Shown: positions 1 to 6,238 of the stretch, piece after piece | How positions within the stretch are numbered: the first letter of the stretch is position 1 | How the letters are laid out: the number at the start of each line of letters is the position of its first letter | Assembly: GCA_964415085.1 (NCBI GenBank) | Contig: CAYPYI010000001.1 | Span: 1-64,000, forward strand | Length of the DNA stretch: 64,000 bases | Reading direction: 5' to 3' | Origin: CAYPYI01 sp964415085 | Lineage (GTDB): Bacteria; Bacillota; Clostridia; Tissierellales; Tissierellaceae | Translations under genes and position numbers: made by a program | Notes under the pieces: model-generated | The model's database searches: none | Told to the model about the DNA's origin: nothing | Seen by the model: the letters and a program-made list of their open reading frames with translations, nothing else

Positions 1-1154
1 TCTCCATTTTTTACCGCTTCTACAACTTTATCAGCTAACTCAAATACTTGATTATGTGCAAATCCACCTATAATTTGACCATTTTCAATTTCTAAAGGTG
101 ACTTTAATGATTTAGCCATTGCAATAATTTCTGAAAAATCTTTAAATCCATTTTCATCTTCTAAAATATGAGTACAGCCTGGATATCCAGAAGCACCAGT
201 TGTAAATATTCTTTGTCTTATTTCCTCATCTCTAGGTGGAACAATGCAGTTAGTCGTAAATAATATCGGCCCATTAAAAGATTTAAATTCTTCTAATTGT
301 TTCCACCATGCATTTCCATAGTTTCCGAATAAATTATCATATTTTTTAAATTTAGGATAATAATGTGCAGGTAACATCTCACCATGAGTATATACATCTA
401 CTCCCGTTCCTTTTGTTTGTTCTAATAACATTTCTAAATCTTTTAAATCATGACCTGATATTAGTATTGCCGGATTATTTCTAACACCGATTTCTACATT
501 TGTCATTTCAGGATTACCATAAACTTCTGTATTAGCCTTATCTAAAAGTGCCATCACTTTTACACCATATTCTCCTGTTTTAACAACTAAAGATAGTAAC
601 TCTTCTATTGATAAATTTAATTTTAATGTTTCATTTAATGCATGATAAGTAAACTTACAGATATCTTCATCCTCATATCCTAAATTATATGCATGAATAT
701 AATAAGCAGCTAAACCTTTAAGTCCATATATTACAAGCTCTTTTAAAGATCTTTCATCTTCATTTTCTATTGATAATACACCTATTTTCTTAACTAAGTC
801 ATCTGCTGTATCTAAATCTTCTACTCTAAAAATAGCACTATGATGCAAGTCTTTAGTTTTTGAGTCTTTAGCTAGGCTATCTCTAATAATAACCAATTTA
901 TTTATTTGTTCCTCTATTGCATCTTTGTCAAAGTTTGCATTTGTAATAGTCATAAATAAACTATTCATAATCTCAAAGCTTAGATCTTTATCATAATCTA
1001 GATTTTCATTTATTATTATATTTGATATTCCTTTTACTAAATATATAGTTAAATCTTGATAATAACTAACCTCACTTGTCTTTCCACAAACACCTACTTT
1101 TGTACATCCTACTCCTTTTGCTGTTTCTTGACATTGATAACAAAACATATCCAT
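1..1154 (-). CDS. hcp: Hydroxylamine reductase / hybrid cluster protein Hcp (C-terminus beyond window)
   Basis: I translated this gene by eye because it runs off the left edge; about 384 N-terminal residues are present of a family that is usually about 540. The start is an ATG at 1154 behind an AAGGAGGG ribosome site. Residues Cys5, Cys8, Cys17 and Cys23 form the CX2C-X8-C-X5-C motif of the N-terminal iron-sulfur cluster. Hybrid-cluster ligand motifs follow in order: SGHDL (His), HGEMLP (Glu), TNCIVPP (Cys) and GYPGC (Cys). Remaining ligands lie outside the window. The family is a cytoplasmic redox enzyme that reduces hydroxylamine in vitro and is widely linked to NO and nitrosative stress. 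It is the second gene after the ferredoxin-like gene, 12 bases downstream, so the two are co-transcribed. Confidence 0.95.
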   Translation of the reverse strand, partial: MDMFCYQCQETAKGVGCTKVGVCGKTSEVSYYQDLTIYLVKGISNIIINENLDYDKDLSFEIMNSLFMTITNANFDKDAIEEQINKLVIIRDSLAKDSKTKDLHHSAIFRVEDLDTADDLVKKIGVLSIENEDERSLKELVIYGLKGLAAYYIHAYNLGYEDEDICKFTYHALNETLKLNLSIEELLSLVVKTGEYGVKVMALLDKANTEVYGNPEMTNVEIGVRNNPAILISGHDLKDLEMLLEQTKGTGVDVYTHGEMLPAHYYPKFKKYDNLFGNYGNAWWKQLEEFKSFNGPILFTTNCIVPPRDEEIRQRIFTTGASGYPGCTHILEDENGFKDFSEIIAMAKSLKSPLEIENGQIIGGFAHNQVFELADKVVEAVKNG

Positions 1155-1166
1155 AATTAACCCTCC

Positions 1167-1739
1167 TTATTTTTTTCGACCATCTATTCCTATAACAGTG
1201 ACTTTTATATCTACTATCCATGGAATATCTGCTACAGAAATATCTAACATTCTTTTTAATCCTCTACAACACGGTACTTCCATTAGTACTAAATTTATAT
1301 TATTAATTTTATTATTTAAAATTAATTTATTTATTTTTTCTGAATAATCATATCCATCTAATTTCGGACATGCTATAACAAGTTTTTTATTATCTGAAAA
1401 CTCTTTATAAAAATCCTTATATCTAAAAGCTGTACAATCAGCGGCTATATATAATACACTTTCATTAAAGATTCCTTTTATTTCAGGAATAAGTTTTAAC
1501 TGAATAGGCCAGTTTAAATGTTGATTTTCAACTTTATTATTCTCAACTTCTTTCTCAATCAAGCTTATAGCATCACTTGGGCAATTTGGTAAACAATTAC
1601 CTAAACCATCACAATAATCTTCTCTTACTAATTTAGCTTTATTATCTATAATCTCTATAACTCCTTCATGGCATGTATTGACACATATTCCACAGCCTAT
1701 ACATTTATCTTCATCTATAAAGATAACTTTTCTCTTCAT
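1167..1739 (-). CDS. 4Fe-4S ferredoxin-like protein paired with Hcp (FrdX-like)
   Basis: This 190-residue protein begins with a bacterial ferredoxin domain. Cys13, 16, 19 and 23 form a regular CX2CX2CX3C motif. The second motif is atypical, with only Cys43, Cys49 and Cys53 (CDGLGNCLPNCP). After residue 75 comes a domain of about 110 residues with conserved-looking Cys motifs (AADC, ACPK, VPCC), whose function I do not know. Ferredoxin-like genes next to hcp are known from comparative genomics as frdX and are thought to pass electrons to Hcp; that role is inferred here from position. It starts the frdX-hcp operon, and its promoter overlaps the operator at 1797-1810. Confidence 0.85.
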   Translation of the reverse strand: MKRKVIFIDEDKCIGCGICVNTCHEGVIEIIDNKAKLVREDYCDGLGNCLPNCPSDAISLIEKEVENNKVENQHLNWPIQLKLIPEIKGIFNESVLYIAADCTAFRYKDFYKEFSDNKKLVIACPKLDGYDYSEKINKLILNNKINNINLVLMEVPCCRGLKRMLDISVADIPWIVDIKVTVIGIDGRKK

Positions 1740-1796
1740 AAAGTTCCTCCTTTATTTCTTCTGTTTATAGGATATAATATATATAACTAATATTCG

Positions 1797-1810
1797 GTTG
1801 TTTTTACAAC
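1797..1810. promoter_or_regulatory. Candidate Crp/Fnr-family operator between the hcp operon and its regulator
   Basis: The sequence GTTGT-TTTT-ACAAC is a perfect 5-bp inverted repeat with a 4-bp centre, the half-site geometry of Fnr/Crp proteins. Read on the minus strand, TTGTAA within it can serve as a -35 box with TTATAT 17 bases downstream, giving a promoter for the ferredoxin-hcp operon. On the plus strand it lies downstream of a TATAAT at 1773-1778, so it could also repress the regulator. Confidence 0.6.
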
Positions 1811-1828
1811 TAATTTGAAGGATGTGAT

Positions 1829-2488
1829 ATTATTTTAGATTTTAATATTTACAATAAAATACAGCTATTTAATAAAATTGAATATAAAGATATTAATAAT
1901 ATATTGGCTTGTCTTAATTCCAAGATTAAAAAGTATAATAAAGGAGATTTTATTTTTATAGAAGGAGATTTTATAGACTCTATAGGAATAATTCTTGAAG
2001 GAAATATAAAAATTATACGTGAAGATTACTTTGGCAATAAAAATATAATTGCTAACTTATTTGAAGGAGATTTATTTGGTGAAGCTTTTGCTTTTTCAAA
2101 TACAAATTCAATACCAGTTAGTGTAGAATGTTCTACTGACTCTAAAATCTTATTTTTAGAATCAAATAGAATTATTTCTCCTTGCGGAAAAACTTGTTCC
2201 TTTCATAATTCCCTAATTTTTAATCTAGTCCATATAATTGCAATTAAGAATGTTAAATTAAACAATAAAATTAATTTACTTACTAAACCCACTACTCGTG
2301 ATAAAGTCATGGAGTTTTTATATAGTGAGAGTAAAAAACAAGGATCTAATGAAATTACTATTAACTTTAACAGACAAGAGATGGCTGACTTTTTATCTGT
2401 AAATAGAAGTGCTTTATCTAATGAATTATCAAAATTAAAAAAAGAACGAATAATTGATTTTTCTAAAAATAAATTTCTATTATATTAA
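1829..2488 (+). CDS. Crp/Fnr family transcription regulator (HcpR-like), probable non-canonical start
   Basis: The cyclic-nucleotide-binding-like beta barrel (GDFIFIEGD, FEGDLFGE) is followed by a C-terminal winged helix (QEMADFLSVNRSALSNELSKL). The first ordinary start in frame is TTG at 1904, but it would remove about 25 residues (LFNKIEYKDINNI...) that match the N-terminal helix of the family, and it has no ribosome site. Upstream, AAGGATGTGAT at 1818-1828 is nearly identical to the anti-16S consensus and is followed in frame only by ATT codons at 1829 and 1832, after an in-frame stop at 1811. I therefore place the start at ATT 1829 (219 residues). A Cys pair (SPCGKTC) in the middle could bind a metal or sense redox state. 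Divergence from hcp suggests an HcpR-like role. Confidence 0.75.
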   Translation: MILDFNIYNKIQLFNKIEYKDINNILACLNSKIKKYNKGDFIFIEGDFIDSIGIILEGNIKIIREDYFGNKNIIANLFEGDLFGEAFAFSNTNSIPVSVECSTDSKILFLESNRIISPCGKTCSFHNSLIFNLVHIIAIKNVKLNNKINLLTKPTTRDKVMEFLYSESKKQGSNEITINFNRQEMADFLSVNRSALSNELSKLKKERIIDFSKNKFLLY

Positions 2489-2555
2489 TTTGTTCTCTCT
2501 AATACATTACTGTGATATAATATAGTTAAGATAACATATTAAAAGGAGTGATTTT

Positions 2556-3257
2556 ATGAAAAGTAAATTAATTATAATATTAGTTTTGGTAATGTTAATG
2601 TCCTTCACTTCTATTGGATTTGCAGAAGAAGTTAAAGGACGAATTGTAGTAAGTAGTAAAGCAAGTGTTAAGTTAAAGCCAGACACAGCCAACTTGACAT
2701 TTACTATAATAACTAATAATAAAAATCAAGTAAAAGCACTAGAAGAAAATAATAAAATTTCTAATAATGTAGTTAAAGAATTAGAAAAAATAAAAATTTC
2801 TAAAGATGACATCTTATCTTCTTCAATTTATGTAGAACCAGTTTATGATTATGAGAAAGATCCATCAGTTATAGTTAATTATAGAGCTGTAAACAATATA
2901 ACTGTATCAACTAAAAAGTTGGATGATTTATCTAAAATTGTGAATACATCAATAAAAGCAGGCGCTAACAGTCTAAGCAATATAAATTATTCTAACAGTA
3001 ATACAAATACTTCATATTATAAAGCTTTAGAATTAGCAATAAAAGATGCAAATAAAAAAGCAGATATGATTGGTAAGACTCTAAACTTAAAAAATCTTAA
3101 ACCTGTTTTAATAGAAGAATCTAGTAGAAACTATGTGCCAGTAAAAGAAAGTAATTTAGATCTTAATATGATTAAAGAAGAATCATCATCAACAACACCA
3201 ATATATATAGAAGATTTAGAAATATATGCATCAGTTAAAATTGAATTTGCTTATTAA
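2556..3257 (+). CDS. SIMPL domain (DUF541) secreted or membrane-tethered protein
   Basis: The gene starts with ATG behind AAAGGAGTG. Residues 1-23 are a signal peptide with a hydrophobic core ending near FAEE. The remaining 210 residues match the SIMPL/DUF541 family (YggE/BP26-like): an opening strand region GRIVVSSKASVKLKPDTANL, a central NYRAVNNITVSTKKLDDLSKIV and a helical ALELAIKDANKKADMIGKTL. Its likely site is outside the membrane, and the biochemical role of the family is unclear, with links to oxidative stress in other bacteria. It has 233 residues, a typical length. It is a single gene ending in a strong terminator at 3261. Confidence 0.85.
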   Translation: MKSKLIIILVLVMLMSFTSIGFAEEVKGRIVVSSKASVKLKPDTANLTFTIITNNKNQVKALEENNKISNNVVKELEKIKISKDDILSSSIYVEPVYDYEKDPSVIVNYRAVNNITVSTKKLDDLSKIVNTSIKAGANSLSNINYSNSNTNTSYYKALELAIKDANKKADMIGKTLNLKNLKPVLIEESSRNYVPVKESNLDLNMIKEESSSTTPIYIEDLEIYASVKIEFAY

Positions 3258-3260
3258 TAA

Positions 3261-3293
3261 AAAGAACTGTTTCAGTTATTGAAACAGTTCTTT
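3261..3293. terminator. Bidirectional rho-independent terminator
   Basis: A 14-bp stem AAAGAACTGTTTCA with a 5-base loop is followed by T-runs on both strands. It ends the SIMPL gene on the plus strand and overlaps the last codons of the MerR gene on the minus strand, so it serves both convergent genes. Confidence 0.85.
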
Positions 3294-4133
3294 TTCTATA
3301 TTAATATTTATATTTGACATATCATCAAAATATTTTTTATATTCAGGTGATAACACCTTTAAGTTTTCTATAAAAATCTCTTGATATTCTCTTGATTTAA
3401 AAATTTGACTTATGCTCTCATTAATTATATATAAATTTGAATCTTTATACTCAGAAGAATTAATATATTCATAATATTGTTTTATATTAAATTTGTTCTG
3501 TCTAAGAAACTCTGAACTATCTTGTCTTAATTTTTGCTTATTCTCCTCTACTTCTATTAATCTGTCATCTGTCCAAAATTCAAAGACTTCCTCATATTCC
3601 TTATATAACTCATAAGGTATATCTTCATAATTTAACGAATCCAAATATTTTACTATATTATAATATGCTACTCTTTGCTCTTTTGTTTCTATTACGACAT
3701 CTAGAAATTGGTTGAAATGTATAAAAAGTAATCTCGAATAGAAATCTGGAAACTTATCTAATAGCCTTGTTTTAATTGTATTATTTTTTTCTAGATTCTC
3801 TATTTTTTTATTAATGAGATCAATATTAAATCCATCCATTTCTTTTAATAATTTAAGTTTCTCTACTTCTAAATCATTTTTATTTTTTTTCTTTAAATAT
3901 ATTCTTCTTAAAGTTTCTTCTTTTATATTTGATGAAAATATTTCTTTAATTTCTAATATCGATAAATCAAGCATCCTATAAAGTTTAATTTCTATTAACC
4001 TTTCTAAATCAAAGTCATCGTATATCCTATATCCATTAGAATCATATTTAGGTTGTATTAAATCTTTTTCTTCATAATATAAACAAGCTTTTCTTGTTAT
4101 TCCTACTTTTTCTATAACTTCATTTATATACAC
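3276..4133 (-). CDS. MerR family transcriptional regulator with unrecognised effector domain
   Basis: I chose the GTG at 4133 because GGGAGGTG lies just upstream. A farther ATG at 4184 would add 17 residues that overlap the promoter. The 285-residue protein opens with the MerR winged helix (YINEVIEKVGITRKACLYYEEKDLI, shortened here to ITRKACLYYEEKDLI) and a second wing NGYRIYDDFDLERLIEI. A short coiled coil follows at about residues 85-125. The C-terminal 160 residues have many aromatic and acidic positions and do not match a ligand domain I recognise. No obvious target gene is adjacent, so it may control itself or distant genes. Confidence 0.85.
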   Translation of the reverse strand: MYINEVIEKVGITRKACLYYEEKDLIQPKYDSNGYRIYDDFDLERLIEIKLYRMLDLSILEIKEIFSSNIKEETLRRIYLKKKNKNDLEVEKLKLLKEMDGFNIDLINKKIENLEKNNTIKTRLLDKFPDFYSRLLFIHFNQFLDVVIETKEQRVAYYNIVKYLDSLNYEDIPYELYKEYEEVFEFWTDDRLIEVEENKQKLRQDSSEFLRQNKFNIKQYYEYINSSEYKDSNLYIINESISQIFKSREYQEIFIENLKVLSPEYKKYFDDMSNININIEKELFQ

Positions 4134-4153
4134 AAAATACACCTCCCATTTAA

Positions 4154-4184
4154 ATGATATACTAATACCTAAGGGCAAGGTCAA
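4154..4184 (-). promoter_or_regulatory. MerR-type promoter with 19-bp spacer and inverted repeat
   Basis: On the minus strand, TTGACC (4179-4184) and TATCAT (4154-4159) are separated by 19 bases, the over-long spacing typical of MerR-controlled promoters. The spacer edge holds ACCT-N7-AGGT (4167-4181), a likely operator. This suggests autoregulation of the MerR gene. A 17-base reading with TATATC is also possible. Confidence 0.5.
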
Positions 4185-4224
4185 GTAAAAAAGCTGATAA
4201 CTAAAAAAGTTATCAGCTTTTTAC
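4185..4224. terminator. Strong terminator hairpin with no upstream gene
   Basis: A 17-bp near-perfect stem (GCTGATAACT and its complement with flanking A/T runs) has a 5-base A loop. It lies between two divergent genes, the MerR regulator and the AI-2E-like gene, so neither strand has a nearby gene to terminate. It abuts the MerR -35 box. Confidence 0.7.
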
Positions 4225-4329
4225 TTTTTGATAATTTTAAAAATTATTTAAATAAATATAATTATTTATTTAAATTTAGGATATATATATTATATCACAA
4301 TATATATAAGTTAATAAGGGAGTGATTTT

Positions 4330-4836
4330 TTGAATGACAATATAAATTATATTTTGGATTTAATAAAAGAAACAAGCATAGGAATTAAAGGTTTTCTTAT
4401 GGGTCAGCTTAAATTATTTATATTAAGTTTTTTTATTTTTTCAATAGGCCTATATTTAATAGATGCCCCCTATTACATTTTAATAGGACTAATTATTGCT
4501 ATTGTAGATGTTCTACCAGTAGTAGGTAGTGGAATAATATTAATCCCTTGGTCTATTTATTCTTTTATATCTAAAAATAGTTCTTTTGGATATAAACTTA
4601 TACTTTTATATATTATAGCCATGGTTATTAGGCAAATTCTTGAACCTAGAATTCTAGGTAAAAGTATTGGTTTAAGACCATTATATACATTTGTATCTAC
4701 TTTTATTGGGTCTTTAATATTTGGACCAATTGGTGTTTTTGTAGGCCCTATAATAGCTATAATATTAAATACTATATACCTAAAGCAAACAGTCAGAGAT
4801 CTCGAAGAAAATGACTCGCATAAAAAAATTTCTTAG
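4330..4836 (+). CDS. AI-2E/YtvI-type permease, C-terminal half only
   Basis: This 168-residue membrane protein matches the C-terminal half of the AI-2E transporter (UPF0118/YtvI) family, whose members are usually about 350 residues. Visible landmarks are GQLKLFILSFFIF, the conserved AIVDVLPVVGSGIILIPW segment, RQILEPRILGKSIGL and the final FGPIGVFVGPIIAII helix. I count about five membrane segments. It starts with TTG at 4330 behind AAGGGAGTGATT, a good ribosome site, so it is probably translated in this short form. Upstream sequence does not encode the missing N-terminal half. Its transported substrate is unknown. It could be a remnant of a deleted gene that gained a start, or a real half-size protein. 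Confidence 0.7.
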   Translation: MNDNINYILDLIKETSIGIKGFLMGQLKLFILSFFIFSIGLYLIDAPYYILIGLIIAIVDVLPVVGSGIILIPWSIYSFISKNSSFGYKLILLYIIAMVIRQILEPRILGKSIGLRPLYTFVSTFIGSLIFGPIGVFVGPIIAIILNTIYLKQTVRDLEENDSHKKIS

Positions 4837-4851
4837 TAGGGAGTTTCTTCT

Positions 4852-6084
4852 TTATGCCCAATTTCCATCTTTAAATATCAATAACTCTTCACCATTATCT
4901 TTTATACCTATTATATTTAAATCTTCTGATCCTACCATAAAATCCTCATGAATAATTGAATCATTAACACCATTTATAGTAAGCTCCTCCTTACTCATTT
5001 TCTCTCCATTTTTTATATTTGTTGGGTAAGCTTTACCAAATGCAAAATGGCATGAAGCATTTTCATCAAACAAAGTATTATAAAATACTGTATTTAAATT
5101 AGATATTGGAGAATCATCTGGAACAAGTGCTACCTCTCCTAGATATCGTGAACCTTCATCCATATTTAATAATTCTTCCAGTACATCCTTATTTTTTTCA
5201 GCATCAAATCCTACTATTTTTCCATCCTTAAATTCCAGCTTGAAGTTTTCAATTAAATTTCCAGAGTAGTTTAAAGGCATTGTACTATATACAATTCCAT
5301 TTACACCATTTCTTTTTGGCATAGTAAAAACTTCTTCTGTAGGCATATTTGCAACAAAATATGTTCCGGTAGAGTCATAGCTTCCACCACCAGCCCAAAT
5401 ATGATTCTTAGGAAGTTCTACTTCTAAATTTGTTCCATTTGAGGATTTGTATATTAATTTTTTCAAATTAGAATCATTTAGAAATTTTACTCTTTTTTGT
5501 AAATTTTTTATATGTTTTTTCCATTCTAAAACTGGATTTTCTAAATCCATCCTAGTTGCTTGAAATATAAGATTCCATAACTTTTCAATTGCTATATCTT
5601 CCTTGTCATTTGGGAAAACTTTTTTAGCCCATCCTATAGTTGGTATACTTACAACACACCATGGATTTATATCATTCATTGTATAATTTCTAAATTCTTT
5701 CATATTTTCAGAATAAATTCTATTATTAGTATTTATTTTCTTAGAATCAACACCTTTTAATAATTCTGGATCCTCTGAATATATAGATAAGAAACCTGCT
5801 TTTTGTTCTGCAAATTCTAACATCATATCTTTTTTCCACTTAGGAAAAGTTTCAAATACTTCTAATGGAGCATAGTCATACTTAAGCCTTGTTAAAGTGT
5901 CATCTGTCCAATTTATGTGAACATTACTGGCTCCCTTTTCATAAGCATGTTTTGCCACCATTCTTACAAATCTAGCACCATCTATAGGTGCAGAAATAAC
6001 TAAAGGCTGATCTTCCTTTATATTTATTCCTATTTCTACACACATTTTTGCATAATCATTTAACATTTGTTCAAAACTTTTCAT
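4852..6084 (-). CDS. M29 family aminopeptidase (AmpS/PepS-like)
   Basis: This 410-residue cytoplasmic metallo-aminopeptidase has the M29 ligand motifs in order: TEEVFTMPKR (Glu), LGEVALVP (Glu), CHFAFGKAY (His and Tyr) and HEDFMVGS (His and Asp). Members remove N-terminal residues from peptides using two metal ions. The length is typical (about 410). The gene is convergent with the AI-2E-like gene, with 15 bases between stops, and divergent from the LTA-synthase-like gene. The start is an ATG behind AAGGGGGAT. A 26-bp palindrome upstream (6120-6145) may be its operator. A role in peptide use fits the peptidase genes further on. Confidence 0.93.
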   Translation of the reverse strand: MKSFEQMLNDYAKMCVEIGINIKEDQPLVISAPIDGARFVRMVAKHAYEKGASNVHINWTDDTLTRLKYDYAPLEVFETFPKWKKDMMLEFAEQKAGFLSIYSEDPELLKGVDSKKINTNNRIYSENMKEFRNYTMNDINPWCVVSIPTIGWAKKVFPNDKEDIAIEKLWNLIFQATRMDLENPVLEWKKHIKNLQKRVKFLNDSNLKKLIYKSSNGTNLEVELPKNHIWAGGGSYDSTGTYFVANMPTEEVFTMPKRNGVNGIVYSTMPLNYSGNLIENFKLEFKDGKIVGFDAEKNKDVLEELLNMDEGSRYLGEVALVPDDSPISNLNTVFYNTLFDENASCHFAFGKAYPTNIKNGEKMSKEELTINGVNDSIIHEDFMVGSEDLNIIGIKDNGEELLIFKDGNWA

Positions 6085-6119
6085 AATAATCCCCCTTATA
6101 GATTTATTAATATTATTAT

Positions 6120-6145
6120 ATCACTATATTATTTAATATAGTGAT
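6120..6145. promoter_or_regulatory. 26-bp perfect palindrome between divergent genes
   Basis: ATCACTATATTA-TT-TAATATAGTGAT has two perfect 12-base arms and a 2-base centre. The centre is too small for a terminator loop, and no T-run follows directly. It sits 35 bases upstream of the aminopeptidase start and 27 bases before the -35 box of the LTA-synthase-like gene, a position suited to a dimeric regulator. Confidence 0.55.
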
Positions 6146-6171
6146 TATATTTCGGTAAATATCTAGTAAAA

Positions 6172-6200
6172 TTGACACTTCTATTAAATAATTATATAAT
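6172..6200 (+). promoter_or_regulatory. Consensus sigma-A promoter of the LTA-synthase-like gene
   Basis: TTGACA (6172-6177), a 17-base spacer and TATAAT (6195-6200) match the vegetative consensus exactly. The start codon follows 38 bases later at 6239 behind ATGGAGTGAT. Confidence 0.85.
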
Positions 6201-6238
6201 TATTCGTATTGTAGCAAATAATAAAATGGAGTGATTAA

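Noticed and set aside
4185..4224. Riboswitch upstream of the AI-2E-like gene
   Set aside because: It is a single hairpin with A loop and T-run and has no conserved aptamer block.
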